Shown here: piece after piece, positions 1 to 9,309 of the stretch | Layout: each line of letters opens with the position of its first letter | Numbering within the stretch: position 1 is the first letter of the stretch | Assembly (NCBI GenBank): GCA_019038645.1 | Contig: JAHOYT010000046.1 | Coordinates: 25,389 to 89,388, forward strand | DNA from: Bacteroidales bacterium | GTDB taxonomy: Bacteria > Bacteroidota > Bacteroidia > Bacteroidales > UBA12077 | Direction: 5' to 3' | DNA: 64,000 nucleotides | Notes under the pieces: generated by a model | What the model was told of the DNA's origin: nothing | The model's input: the letters and a program-made list of their open reading frames with translations, nothing else | Database searches by the model: none | Translations under genes and position numbers: made by a program

Positions 1-88
1 CAAACATTTTGCAAATGTACAATTTTAGTTTAGAATGCTAAAATTTAATTACACTAAACGCTTATTTTAATTAATTTATTTTCATCGA

Positions 89-119
89 CTTGCTATTATT
101 TTAAAAAAATGTAATTTTG
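89..119 (+). promoter_or_regulatory. Predicted Bacteroidota-type promoter of the alpha-oxoamine synthase gene
   Basis: A TTG at 90-92 is followed after 19 nt by TAATTTTG at 112-119. The second element matches the TAnnTTTG -7 consensus of Bacteroidota primary-sigma promoters exactly. It lies about 37 nt upstream of the GTG start at 156, which leaves a short leader. No ribosome-binding purine run is visible, as is usual in this phylum. The assignment rests on consensus matching only. Confidence 0.55.
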
Positions 120-155
120 TGGCACAAAAATAATAATTAATTAAATCTTAAGATC

Positions 156-1406
156 GTGGATATTTTTAGCAAGATAAAAGAAAACATGGGTTCTTTGGGC
201 CAATATATGAAACAAGCCCACGGATATTTTACATTTCCTAAACTTGAAGGTGAAGTTCATCCTAAAATGAAATTTAGGGGTAAAGAAGTTCTTACCTGGA
301 GTTTAAATAATTATATTGGATTAGCAAATCATCCGGAAGTAAGAAAAGTAGATGCTGAAGCCGCAAAAGAATATGGATTAGGATATCCGATGGGTGCAAG
401 AATGATGTCTGGTCAGACAAGTAAACATGAAGAACTTGAGAATAAATTGGCTGAATTTGTAGGTAAAGAAGATGCGTATCTTTTAAATTTTGGATACCAG
501 GGAATGGTTTCAATTATTGACGCATTAGTTTCAAGGAAAGATGTAATTGTTTATGACAATGAATCGCATGCGTGTATTATGGATGGTGTTTTCCTTCACA
601 AAGCTAAGGGTGGAAAAAGTTTTGTATATGCTCACAATGACATGGGAAAATGTGAAAAAATGTTAGAATTTGCTACAAAACGTGTTAAAGAAACAGGTGG
701 AGGTATTCTATTAATAACTGAAGGTGTATTTGGCATGGCTGGCGATTTAGGTAAACTAAAAGAAATTGTTGCTTTAAAAGAAAAATACAATTTCCGAATA
801 CTTGTTGATGATGCTCATGGTTTTGGTACAATGGGTGAAACTGGTGCTGGTGCAGGAGAACATTTTGGAGTACAGGATGGAATAGATGTATATTTTGCAA
901 CTTTTGCAAAAGCTATGGCGGGGATAGGTGCATTTGTAGCCTCAACAGAAGAAGTTACAAATTTTTTAAGATATAATTTAAGATCTCAGATTTTTGCTAA
1001 ATCTTTACCAATGCCTATAGTTATTGGTTCTTTAAAAAGATTAGAACTTCTTAAAACAGAAACAAAATTAAGAGAAAACTTGTGGAATGTTGTTAATGCC
1101 TTACAATCAGGATTGCGCAATGCAGGTTTTGATATTGGTGTTACCGAATCTCCTGTAACACCTGTATACTTTTCAGGCAGTGTAGCTGAAGGAACGAATA
1201 TTACTATGGATTTAAGAGAAAACTACAATGTTTTCTGTTCAATAGTTATTTATCCTGTTATACCAAAAGGTCAGTTATTACTTAGATTAATTCCAACAGC
1301 AATGCATACACTCGAAGATGTAGAATATACGATCAATGCTTTTAAAGCAGTAAATAAAAAATTATTAAACGGAGAGTATAGTAAGGAACAAATTGCTAAT
1401 ATATAA
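156..1406 (+). CDS. Alpha-oxoamine synthase family PLP enzyme (serine palmitoyltransferase / 2-amino-3-ketobutyrate CoA ligase-like)
   Basis: This 416-residue protein is a fold-type I PLP enzyme that would condense an amino acid with an acyl-CoA. Visible landmarks are the SHAC stacking histidine near residue 138, the cofactor-binding VDDAHGFG with Asp219 and His221, and a TFAKAM segment placing the Schiff-base lysine at about residue 252. The start is GTG at 156, the first in-frame start after a good promoter. Full-length homologues with the same N-terminal MDIF-type opening are common in Bacteroidota and are annotated variously as 8-amino-7-oxononanoate synthase, 2-amino-3-ketobutyrate CoA ligase or serine palmitoyltransferase. 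In this phylum related enzymes make the long-chain base of sphingolipids or the cysteate-derived base of sulfonolipids. Sequence alone does not fix the amino-acid substrate. The gene stands alone and ends at a strong bidirectional terminator. Confidence 0.85.
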   Translation: MDIFSKIKENMGSLGQYMKQAHGYFTFPKLEGEVHPKMKFRGKEVLTWSLNNYIGLANHPEVRKVDAEAAKEYGLGYPMGARMMSGQTSKHEELENKLAEFVGKEDAYLLNFGYQGMVSIIDALVSRKDVIVYDNESHACIMDGVFLHKAKGGKSFVYAHNDMGKCEKMLEFATKRVKETGGGILLITEGVFGMAGDLGKLKEIVALKEKYNFRILVDDAHGFGTMGETGAGAGEHFGVQDGIDVYFATFAKAMAGIGAFVASTEEVTNFLRYNLRSQIFAKSLPMPIVIGSLKRLELLKTETKLRENLWNVVNALQSGLRNAGFDIGVTESPVTPVYFSGSVAEGTNITMDLRENYNVFCSIVIYPVIPKGQLLLRLIPTAMHTLEDVEYTINAFKAVNKKLLNGEYSKEQIANI

Positions 1407-1425
1407 TTCAGAATTAAATAAAGAC

Positions 1426-1454
1426 AAAAGCCGTTTCATTTGAAACGGCTTTTT
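1426..1454. terminator. Bidirectional intrinsic terminator between the oxoamine synthase and trxB
   Basis: A perfect 13-bp inverted repeat, AAAAGCCGTTTCA and its complement around a 2- to 3-nt loop, is flanked by an A-run on one side and a T-run on the other. It sits between the stop at 1406 and the stop of the convergent trxB at 1475, so it can terminate both. Confidence 0.85.
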
Positions 1455-1474
1455 CTATGTAAAAAAATACTTTT

Positions 1475-2467
1475 TTATTCCTGAGAACCCAAAAATCTTT
1501 CAGCATCAATGGCCGCTTTACAACCAGAACCTGCCGCAGTAATTGCCTGACGATAATGCGGATCCATAACATCACCACAAGCAAATACGCCATCAATTTT
1601 TGTTTTTGAACTACCTGGTTCAGTAATAATATAACCTACTTCATCTGTTTCTAAATAATCTTTAAAAATACCAGAGTTTGGCTTATGACCAATTGCTGCA
1701 AAGAAACCATGAATATCAATTTTTACTTCCCCGCCTTTACCATTAACAAGAATAGCTCCGTTAACACCGCTCATATCACCTACTATTTCCTTGGTTGTAT
1801 GTTCAAAAAGAACTTCAATATTCTTAGTATTCATTACTTTCTCTACCATTGCTTTTGAAGCACGCATATAATCCTTTCTGATTATTAGATAAACTTTATT
1901 ACAAATTCCTGCAAGATATGTAGCTTCTTCGGCAGCTGTGTCGCCACCTCCAACAACAGCAACATCTTTTCCCTTATAGAAAAAACCATCGCATGTTGCA
2001 CAAGCAGAAACTCCCTGACCTTTATATTTTGTTTCTGATTCTAATCCCAGATATTTAGCAGTTGCACCTGTAGCAATAATTAAAGTTTCTGCTTCAATAA
2101 TTTTTTTATTATCAATTGTTACTTTAAATGGTCTTTTTGTTAAATCTGTTGAAGTAGCAATTCCAAACCTTACGTCCGTTCCGAATCTTTCTGCCTGCTT
2201 TTTTAAATCTTCCATCATTACCGGACCTGTAACTCCTTCCGGGTAACCTGGATAATTCTCAACTTCAGTAGTTGTGGTTAACTGTCCGCCCGGTTCTAAT
2301 CCTTCATATAAAACAGGGCTAAGATTTGCCCTTGCTGCATATATAGCAGCTGTATATCCTGCCGGACCCGATCCAATTATTAAACACTTCACTTTTTCAA
2401 TTTCAGAACTTATACTATTCTGAGTTTTATCGTCTTCAATATTGTCTAATGATTTAAATAATGCCAT
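1475..2467 (-). CDS. trxB: Thioredoxin-disulfide reductase
   Basis: This flavoenzyme transfers electrons from NADPH to thioredoxin in the cytoplasm. The 330-residue protein shows an FAD-binding GSGPAGYTAA near residues 32-41, the redox-active CATC pair (Cys156 and Cys159), an NADPH-binding GGGDTAAEE near 175, and the C-terminal FAD segment GVFACGDV. It is slightly longer than the usual 310-320 residues because of a roughly 20-residue polar N-terminal extension, which may be real or may reflect a start chosen too far upstream. The ATG at 2467 is used because no ATG lies closer to the FAD motif. The gene is monocistronic, convergent with the upstream gene and divergent from the tRNA-Pro gene. 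Confidence 0.95.
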   Translation of the reverse strand: MALFKSLDNIEDDKTQNSISSEIEKVKCLIIGSGPAGYTAAIYAARANLSPVLYEGLEPGGQLTTTTEVENYPGYPEGVTGPVMMEDLKKQAERFGTDVRFGIATSTDLTKRPFKVTIDNKKIIEAETLIIATGATAKYLGLESETKYKGQGVSACATCDGFFYKGKDVAVVGGGDTAAEEATYLAGICNKVYLIIRKDYMRASKAMVEKVMNTKNIEVLFEHTTKEIVGDMSGVNGAILVNGKGGEVKIDIHGFFAAIGHKPNSGIFKDYLETDEVGYIITEPGSSKTKIDGVFACGDVMDPHYRQAITAAGSGCKAAIDAERFLGSQE

Positions 2468-2610
2468 TTTCTTATTTTTTATAATTAATTGATTAATTTA
2501 TCTTAACTAAACATCTAACTATGTTAATTCTTGATATTTCTTGTAATCAATAAATATACCATATTTTATTTTGCATATTTAGAATTGATAAGTATTTTTA
2601 CAACTCAGTC

Positions 2611-2686
2611 CGGGATGTAGCTCAGCCAGGTTTAGAGTACGCGTCTGGGGGGCGTGGGGTCGGAAGTTCGAATCTTCTCATCCCGA
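2611..2686 (+). tRNA. tRNA-Pro (anticodon GGG)
   Basis: The cloverleaf folds completely. The 7-bp acceptor is CGGGATG/CATCCCG. The D arm is GCTC/GAGT. The anticodon stem is CGCGT/GCGTG, with a CTGGGGG loop that gives anticodon GGG at 2647-2649. The variable loop is 5 nt, and the T arm GGAAG/CTTCT carries the TTCGAAT loop. The discriminator is A and CCA is not encoded. The anticodon stem contains two G-U pairs. An intrinsic terminator follows directly. Confidence 0.95.
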
Positions 2687-2688
2687 CA

Positions 2689-2718
2689 AAAAGCCATAAA
2701 GATATCTTTATGGCTTTT
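2689..2718 (+). terminator. Intrinsic terminator of tRNA-Pro
   Basis: A 14-bp inverted repeat, AAAAGCCATAAAGA and its complement around TA, ends in a T-rich stretch. It starts 2 nt after the tRNA discriminator base, so it closes the tRNA transcript. Confidence 0.85.
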
Positions 2719-2797
2719 AATTTTTCTGTCGAATTGTCAGTTCAGTATTGTCATAAATAATCGTATTTTTATAATCTTTAATTTTAAAAAAGATATT

Positions 2798-3805
2798 ATG
2801 AAAAAATTATTCATCATAATAATTATTGGTTTCTATTCAATTATTTTATTTGGTCAGAATGATAAATTAAGTGCAACAATAGTTTTCTATAATGTTGAAA
2901 ATTTATTTGATACAATTAATGACCCAAATACCGCAGATGAAAGTTTCACACCGGAAGGTAGAAACAACTGGACTAATAAAAGATATACAAAAAAGCTTAA
3001 TGATATTGCTTCTGTAATTAGTTCTGTTAATACTGAAGAGCTTCCGGCTCTTGCAGGGTTTTGTGAAGTTGAGAATCGTAAAGTACTTGAGGATTTAACA
3101 AAAACTACAGTTTTAAAATCTAAAAATTATAAGATTGTTCACGAAGAAAGTCCTGATGCCAGAGGAATTGATGTTGGCTTAATATATTGCCCTGATGAGT
3201 TTACATATTTATTACACAAAAAAATTCCTGTAAATACCGGTACAGAATATAAAGTTAGAGATATCCTGTACACAAAAGGTATTCTTTATGAGACTGACAC
3301 TATTCATATTTTTGTTAATCATTGGAAATCAAGAAGCGGAGGAGTGGAAAAAACAGAACCTCAAAGAATAAAATGTGCCCAAACTCTTAGAAAAGAGGTT
3401 GATTCTATTTTATCAGTAAATAAAAATGTAAAAATTCTGATAATGGGTGATCTTAATGATGAACCAAAAAATAAAAGCGTTTTTGAAACTCTGGGTGCAA
3501 ATAACTCAAACAAACCCGAATCATTATACAATTTAATGCTCCCTTTATCGGAAAACGGTGAAGGAACTCATTGTTACAGAGGAGAATGGAGCATGCTGGA
3601 TCATTTAATTGTATCTAATAATTTATTAAATAATAATTCCGGCTTTATTTTAGATGATAAAAGAGGACAAATATTCAGAGCAGACTGGATAACTTATGAA
3701 AGTAAAGAAGGTTATAAAAGCCCGGGCAGAACTTACGGAGGACCAAATTATTACGGAGGTTACAGCGACCATTATCCGGTATTTGTAACTCTAATAAAGC
3801 ATTAG
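2798..3805 (+). CDS. Secreted endonuclease/exonuclease/phosphatase-family protein
   Basis: This is a 335-residue protein of the metal-dependent EEP (DNase I-like) fold. Visible active-site motifs are FCEVEN (metal-binding Glu, about 75-80), NHWKSRSGG (catalytic His), MGDLNDEP (about 218-225) and the C-terminal GGYSDHYPVFV containing the SDH triad residue. An N-terminal hydrophobic stretch after MKK suggests Sec export, cleaved near FGQ, so it probably acts outside the cytoplasm on nucleic acid or a phosphoester. The ATG at 2798 is preferred. A longer open frame runs back into the tRNA gene, but it would encode tRNA sequence and place residues before the signal peptide. uvrB starts 5 nt downstream, so the two probably share a transcript. 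Confidence 0.8.
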   Translation: MKKLFIIIIIGFYSIILFGQNDKLSATIVFYNVENLFDTINDPNTADESFTPEGRNNWTNKRYTKKLNDIASVISSVNTEELPALAGFCEVENRKVLEDLTKTTVLKSKNYKIVHEESPDARGIDVGLIYCPDEFTYLLHKKIPVNTGTEYKVRDILYTKGILYETDTIHIFVNHWKSRSGGVEKTEPQRIKCAQTLRKEVDSILSVNKNVKILIMGDLNDEPKNKSVFETLGANNSNKPESLYNLMLPLSENGEGTHCYRGEWSMLDHLIVSNNLLNNNSGFILDDKRGQIFRADWITYESKEGYKSPGRTYGGPNYYGGYSDHYPVFVTLIKH

Positions 3806-3810
3806 TTTTA

Positions 3811-5835
3811 ATGAAATTAAAACTATCATCAGAATACATCCCAACAGGGGATCAACCTGAAGCTATTAAACAGCTTTCTGAAGGAGTTATGCGGGGCGAT
3901 AAATACCAGACATTACTTGGTGTTACCGGGTCAGGAAAAACATTTACCGTAGCCAATGTTATTGAAAAAGTTGAAAGACCAACATTAGTTTTAAGTCATA
4001 ATAAAACTCTTGCAGCACAATTATACGGTGAGTTTAAGCAATTTTTTCCTGATAACGCAGTGGAGTATTTTGTTTCATATTATGATTATTACCAACCAGA
4101 AGCTTATCTGCCTATAACTGATACCTACATTGAAAAAGATTTATCAATTAATGAAGAAATTGAAAAACTCAGGTTAAGTACGACTTCCTCATTATTATCA
4201 GGAAGAAGAGATGTTATAGTTGTTTCGTCGGTTTCGTGCATATATGGTATTGGAAATCCGGAAGACTTTCATAGCAACACCATTACAATAAGGAAAGGTC
4301 AGACTATTGACCGAAACCAATTTTTACGACAGCTTGTTGGAAGTTTATATTCACGGAGTGAGCTTGATTTTAAGCCAGGTATATTCAGGGTAAAAGGCGA
4401 TACAATAGACATTTATCTTGCATACAATGATCTTGCTTACCGGGTTATTTTCTGGGGTGATGAAATCGAAGAAATCGAATCTTTTAATCCGGTAAATAAT
4501 ACACCAATTGAAAAATTAGATACCGGAATAATATATCCTGCGAACATTTTTGTTACTACCAAAGATCGCATGAACAGTGCTATACGTGAAATTCAGGATG
4601 ATTTATTTAAACAAAACGAGTATTTTAATTCTATTGGGAAAAAACATGAGGCTAAAAGAATAAAAGACAGAGTTGAGTATGATTTAGAGATGATTAAAGA
4701 ACTTGGATATTGTTCAGGAATTGAAAACTACTCGCGTTATTTTGACGGAAGAAAACCCGGAACAAGGCCTTTTTGTTTGTTGGATTATTTTCCTGAAGAC
4801 TTTCTTACTGTTATAGATGAAAGTCATGTTACACTGCCACAGGTAAGAGCCATGTACGGAGGAGATAACTCACGAAAAAAAAATCTTGTTGAATATGGAT
4901 TTCGGTTACCTGCTGCTATCGATAACAGACCTTTAAAATTTGAAGAATTCGAAGAATTAACAAATCAGATGCTATTTGTGAGTGCAACTCCCGCTGATTA
5001 TGAATTTGAAAAATGTGAAGGGATCATTGTTGAGCAACTAATCCGCCCGACAGGATTACTAGATCCTGAAATTGAGGTGCGGCCTTCTATAAATCAAATT
5101 GATGATTTAATGGAGGAAATAAACTTTCAGACTAAAAAAAATCAGAGAGTTTTAGTTACAACTTTAACCAAGAGAATGGCCGAAGAATTAACAAAATATT
5201 TATCGCGGTTTGAAATAAAATGCAGATATATTCATTCGGATATTATTACACTTGAACGTGTTGAAATAATGGATCAGCTACGCAACGGAACTTTTGATGT
5301 TCTGATTGGCGTTAATCTTTTACGGGAAGGTCTGGATTTACCGGAAGTTGCACTGGTAGCAATACTTGACGCCGATAAAGAAGGATTTTTAAGATCTGCA
5401 AGATCGTTAACTCAGACAGCAGGAAGAGCAGCCAGAAATATTGATGGTAAAGTTATCATGTATGCTGACAAAATCACAAAATCAATGCAACAGACTATAG
5501 ATCAAACCACAAACCGAAGAGAGAAACAGCTTGCCTATAATGAAAAAAATGGAATAACTCCAAAACAAATTATGAAGGCATCAGGATCCTTAATGGGTAA
5601 TAATTTTAGAACCGAAAGAAAAGGGAAAATATATTCTGAACCCGATAGTTTAAATATAGCAGCAGATCCAATTGTAAAGTACATGGATAAAATGGCTTTA
5701 GAAAAAGCAATTGAAAAAACCAGCCTGTCAATGGGGAAAGCTGCAAAAGAATTAAATTTTCAGGAAGCCGCCCGTTTAAGGGATGAAATGTTTGCCTTAC
5801 AGGAGTTGTTAAAAAAGAAAGGGAAAACCATCTGA
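3811..5835 (+). CDS. uvrB: Excinuclease ABC subunit B
   Basis: UvrB is the damage-verification helicase-like subunit of the nucleotide excision repair complex, working with UvrA and UvrC. The 674-residue protein has a Walker A GVTGSGKT at residues 37-44, the aromatic damage-probing beta-hairpin YYDYYQPEAYLP near 90-103, the Walker B DESH box, helicase motif V/VI (GLDLPEV and QTAGRAARN), and a C-terminal UVR domain with EAARLRDEM. Length is normal for the family. It begins 5 nt after the exported EEP protein gene. A short hairpin (CCATC/GATGG) overlaps the stop codon but lacks a T-run. No uvrA or uvrC is in this window. Confidence 0.97.
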   Translation: MKLKLSSEYIPTGDQPEAIKQLSEGVMRGDKYQTLLGVTGSGKTFTVANVIEKVERPTLVLSHNKTLAAQLYGEFKQFFPDNAVEYFVSYYDYYQPEAYLPITDTYIEKDLSINEEIEKLRLSTTSSLLSGRRDVIVVSSVSCIYGIGNPEDFHSNTITIRKGQTIDRNQFLRQLVGSLYSRSELDFKPGIFRVKGDTIDIYLAYNDLAYRVIFWGDEIEEIESFNPVNNTPIEKLDTGIIYPANIFVTTKDRMNSAIREIQDDLFKQNEYFNSIGKKHEAKRIKDRVEYDLEMIKELGYCSGIENYSRYFDGRKPGTRPFCLLDYFPEDFLTVIDESHVTLPQVRAMYGGDNSRKKNLVEYGFRLPAAIDNRPLKFEEFEELTNQMLFVSATPADYEFEKCEGIIVEQLIRPTGLLDPEIEVRPSINQIDDLMEEINFQTKKNQRVLVTTLTKRMAEELTKYLSRFEIKCRYIHSDIITLERVEIMDQLRNGTFDVLIGVNLLREGLDLPEVALVAILDADKEGFLRSARSLTQTAGRAARNIDGKVIMYADKITKSMQQTIDQTTNRREKQLAYNEKNGITPKQIMKASGSLMGNNFRTERKGKIYSEPDSLNIAADPIVKYMDKMALEKAIEKTSLSMGKAAKELNFQEAARLRDEMFALQELLKKKGKTI

Positions 5836-5866
5836 AAGATGGCCCGCTAAATAAATAAAAATAATT

Positions 5867-6727
5867 TTAACCCAAATACGATTTTAATAATTTACTTCTT
5901 GTAGAATGTCTTAATCGTCTTATAGCTTTTTCTTTAATCTGACGTACTCTTTCTCTTGTTAATCCAAAATTATCTCCAATTTCTTCCAAAGTCATTTCTG
6001 AAACACCAATACCAAAGAAATACTTTAGTATATCACGTTCTCTGTCAGTTAATGTAGCCAGCGCTCTATCAATTTCACGAATTAAGGATTCTGTTATTAG
6101 AGTATTGTCTGCATTAGGCGAATCATCATTATGAAGAACGTCCAGCAAACTACTATCTTCACCTGTTTTAAAGGGAGCATCCATTGATACATGACGACCA
6201 GAAACACGCATTGTATCAACTACTTTATCTTTTGGTAATTCCAGCTTATCTGCTAATTCATCAGGCGATGGAGTTCTTTCATTTTCCTGTTCAAATCTCG
6301 AAAATGCCTTGTTAATTTTATTCAATGAACCTACCTGATTTAAAGGTAAACGTACAATTCGTGATTGTTCGGCAAGTGCCTGTAAAATTGATTGTCTGAT
6401 CCACCATACAGCATAAGAAATAAATTTGAATCCACGTGTTTCATCAAATTTTTCAGCAGCTTTTATTAGTCCAAGATTACCCTCATTTATAAGATCAGGA
6501 AGAGTAAGGCCCTGATTCTGATATTGTTTGGCAACAGAAACTACAAATCGCAAATTTGCTTTTGTAAGTTTTTCCAGCGCAAGCCTGTCTCCTTTCTTAA
6601 TTCTTTGCGCTAATTCAACTTCCTCTTCAACTGTGATTAATCCCTCACGTCCAATTTCCTGTAAATATTTATCAAGAGAAGCGCTTTCTCTGTTAGTAAT
6701 TGATTTTGTAATTTTAAGCTGTCTCAT
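5867..6727 (-). CDS. rpoD: Primary RNA polymerase sigma factor (RpoD/SigA, Bacteroidota type)
   Basis: This is the housekeeping sigma-70 that directs core polymerase to the TTTG/TAnnTTTG promoters of this phylum. The 286-residue protein is short and lacks region 1.1 and the non-conserved region, as in Bacteroidota. Region 1.2/2 contains [15 protein letters not shown] and the -7 recognition segment with [10 protein letters not shown]. Region 3 carries [11 protein letters not shown]. Region 4 ends with the helix-turn-helix [21 protein letters not shown] start at the ATG at 6727 (MRQLKITKS), the conserved family start. A TTG two codons upstream is less likely. It is convergent with uvrB and monocistronic. 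Confidence 0.95.
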   Translation of the reverse strand: MRQLKITKSITNRESASLDKYLQEIGREGLITVEEEVELAQRIKKGDRLALEKLTKANLRFVVSVAKQYQNQGLTLPDLINEGNLGLIKAAEKFDETRGFKFISYAVWWIRQSILQALAEQSRIVRLPLNQVGSLNKINKAFSRFEQENERTPSPDELADKLELPKDKVVDTMRVSGRHVSMDAPFKTGEDSSLLDVLHNDDSPNADNTLITESLIREIDRALATLTDRERDILKYFFGIGVSEMTLEEIGDNFGLTRERVRQIKEKAIRRLRHSTRSKLLKSYLG

Positions 6728-6838
6728 TGGCAATAAAAAGTTTCACAAAATGTATTCAATTATACTTTACATGTAAGCTGACATGCAAATTAAAACAAAA
6801 ACCACAAAACTGACAACCGCGTAATAAAATTAATAAGC

Positions 6839-8326
6839 TTATTCCAGTTTTATCTGAAACACGTAAATATATCTTCCTCCAGGATACAACCCCTCTAACT
6901 CAACAAGAGCTCCACTTTCCTCTCTGCCTAATATTTTCTTTATATCATCAACTTTAAATACCTTTTCTCCCTGTAACTTTATAATAACAAAACCTTCTTT
7001 TATACCGGCTTTACTGAAGGCACCTTTTTTTATTCCGGTAATTTTTATGCCATTATTAATACCCAGCCTTCTTTTGTCATTATTATCTATTTGTTGAAAT
7101 GAAGCACCCAGAATGGAAAAGAACTCGTCGGTTGTAACAATTTTCGTGTTTCCATGCATGTTACGTAAAAGAACCTCAATTTGTTTCCTTTTATTATTTC
7201 TTTTAACTGTAATATAAATTATCTCACCAGGGCGATATTTTCCAATTTGCTCAGTTAGTTCGGCGATACTATTGATTTTTACTTTATTAACTTCAATTAC
7301 GACGTCGCCTTCTTTCATTTCGGCTTCCTTTGCAGCTCCTTTATCGTTTACTGATGATATTAAAACACCTTCAATTTTATTCAGATTATATCTTTTTGCT
7401 ATTTCATTATTCACATCAAGGATGGAAACACCTAATACTGCTCTTTGCACTTCACCGAAATTAATAATATCTGCAACAACTTTTTTAACAATATTAACCG
7501 GAATAGCAAATGAATATCCTGAGTATGCGCCTGATGGTGAAATAATTGCAGAATTAATGCCAACCAATTCACCCTTCAGATTAACAAGTGCACCACCACT
7601 ATTTCCCTTATTAACAGCAGCATCTGTCTGTATATATGACTCTATAGGATAATTACTCTGATCACTTAAAATATGAATATTTCTTGCTTTTGCGCTTACA
7701 ATTCCGGCAGTTACAGTAGAAGTAAGATTAAAAGGATTTCCAACAGCCAGAACCCATTCGCCGACCTTTATTACATCCGAATTACCAAAAGAGAAATACG
7801 GAAGTTCTGTTGATTCCACTTTTAGCAAAGCAAGGTCAGTTCCGGGATCAGAACCAACGATTTCTGCCGTAAATGTTCTTTTATCATTTAAAATGATCTG
7901 AATTTCATCCGAATTTTCGACAACATGATAATTTGTAACAATATAACCATCCTTCGAAATTATTACTCCAGAACCAAAAGATACAGAAGGTTGTGCATAA
8001 GTATCTCCAAATATCCACTCATAAATTGGATTTTTATAATAATCGTTGTTTTCCAAATTATATTTAGAAGTTACGTGTACAACAGCATGAATACTATTTT
8101 CTGCTGCCAGAGTAAAATCCATTATTTCTCCGTTTAATGCAGCAGGAATTCTGGAATAATTAACCTGATTGGAATCTTCTAATACACCAGTTGCTCTTTG
8201 TTTTTTTATATCAGAATCAGGTCCGTGGATAATTGTTTCCTGAAAAAAGTTTGTATAAATTATTATTGTTAATAAAGCGGATAAACCGGCTATGAGTATA
8301 TTCCCTATTAATGTTTTAGCTTTCAT
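6839..8326 (-). CDS. htrA: HtrA/DegP-family periplasmic serine protease with two PDZ domains
   Basis: This is an envelope-stress protease/chaperone for misfolded periplasmic proteins. The 495-residue protein starts at the ATG at 8326 (MKAKTLIGN), just before a transmembrane or signal segment at about 5-25. A GTG 13 codons upstream would add a polar stretch and is rejected. The trypsin-like domain has the catalytic triad His134 (TNYHVVEN), Asp164 (GTDLALLK) and Ser243 (GNSGGAL). Two PDZ domains follow, about 285-380 and 400-490. The first is clear from the LGVSILDVN start, and the second is more divergent. The uncleaved-looking N-terminus suggests an inner-membrane anchor or a signal peptide. 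It lies divergent from dapF with 154 nt between them. Confidence 0.92.
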   Translation of the reverse strand: MKAKTLIGNILIAGLSALLTIIIYTNFFQETIIHGPDSDIKKQRATGVLEDSNQVNYSRIPAALNGEIMDFTLAAENSIHAVVHVTSKYNLENNDYYKNPIYEWIFGDTYAQPSVSFGSGVIISKDGYIVTNYHVVENSDEIQIILNDKRTFTAEIVGSDPGTDLALLKVESTELPYFSFGNSDVIKVGEWVLAVGNPFNLTSTVTAGIVSAKARNIHILSDQSNYPIESYIQTDAAVNKGNSGGALVNLKGELVGINSAIISPSGAYSGYSFAIPVNIVKKVVADIINFGEVQRAVLGVSILDVNNEIAKRYNLNKIEGVLISSVNDKGAAKEAEMKEGDVVIEVNKVKINSIAELTEQIGKYRPGEIIYITVKRNNKRKQIEVLLRNMHGNTKIVTTDEFFSILGASFQQIDNNDKRRLGINNGIKITGIKKGAFSKAGIKEGFVIIKLQGEKVFKVDDIKKILGREESGALVELEGLYPGGRYIYVFQIKLE

Positions 8327-8480
8327 AACATTATTGTTTTTTAATAATTGTTTTTTGAATCTCACAAATCAAAATTAACACCTTTGAGTCCAAAATATTT
8401 CGGTTTAACATTATTTAACGAAACATTGTACAAATTTAACTATTTGTCAATTTATTCATAAGTTTACAAAAAAATACGCA

Positions 8481-9260
8481 ATGACTATTAATTTCTTTAA
8501 ATATCAGGGCACCGGTAACGATTTTATTATTATAGATAACCGGGACAACAAAATTTCTCTGAACAAAATTCAGGTTAACAAATTGTGTGACAGAAGATTT
8601 GGTATTGGAGCTGATGGTTTAATGTTATTGGAAAACCATGCTAATCTGGATTTTAATATGAAATATTATAATTCGGATGGGATTGAAAGTACAATGTGTG
8701 GAAACGGAGGCCGTTGTCTGGTTTCATTTGCGAAGACTCTTGGAATATTTAGCAACGAAACAAATTTTAATGCTATAGACGGATCTCATAAGGCTGTGGT
8801 AAAAGAAAACAATATTGTTTCACTACAGATGCAGGATGTAACAGATATTAGAATCGTAAATAAAAACTACTTTATTAACACAGGATCACCACATTATGTA
8901 ACTTTCAGAGATGAAATTAAAGAAATAGACGTATACAATCGTGGAAGAGAAATAAGGTATAGTAAAGAATTTTCGCCTGAAGGTACTAACGTAAATTTTG
9001 TTGAATATCAGAATAATAAGATTTTTGTGAGAACTTATGAAAGAGGAGTTGAAAATGAAACTTTATCGTGCGGAACCGGAGTTACTGCTTCTGCTATATG
9101 TGCATCTCTTCATTCAAAATCCAGAAAAAACTCATATAACATTATTACTCAAGGTGGTAATTTGAGTGTTTCTTTTAATAAGCAAAGTAAAAATACTTTT
9201 TCTGATGTTTGGTTAACAGGTCCTGCTACTTTTGTTTATAAAGGAGAAATTTATATTTAA
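8481..9260 (+). CDS. dapF: Diaminopimelate epimerase
   Basis: DapF interconverts LL- and meso-diaminopimelate, the last shared step to peptidoglycan DAP and to lysine. The 259-residue protein has the two catalytic cysteines, Cys73 in TMCGNGGRC and Cys197 in TLSCGTGVTA, and the N-terminal GTGNDFI substrate-binding segment. Length is slightly short but within family range. The start is the first ATG, with no Shine-Dalgarno sequence. An S9-type hydrolase gene starts 49 nt downstream on the same strand. Confidence 0.95.
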   Translation: MTINFFKYQGTGNDFIIIDNRDNKISLNKIQVNKLCDRRFGIGADGLMLLENHANLDFNMKYYNSDGIESTMCGNGGRCLVSFAKTLGIFSNETNFNAIDGSHKAVVKENNIVSLQMQDVTDIRIVNKNYFINTGSPHYVTFRDEIKEIDVYNRGREIRYSKEFSPEGTNVNFVEYQNNKIFVRTYERGVENETLSCGTGVTASAICASLHSKSRKNSYNIITQGGNLSVSFNKQSKNTFSDVWLTGPATFVYKGEIYI

Positions 9261-9309
9261 ACAAATGCTGATTTTCAAAGTCTAATCCTAAAATCAAATC
9301 TTACTAAAC

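Noticed and set aside
2654..2797. Open frame extending the secreted endonuclease upstream into tRNA-Pro
   Set aside because: The extension begins inside the tRNA anticodon stem and runs through the terminator. The ATG at 2798 directly begins a signal peptide and fits the family.
5828..5842. Hairpin CCATC/GATGG at the uvrB stop as a terminator
   Set aside because: The stem is only 5 bp and has no T-run.
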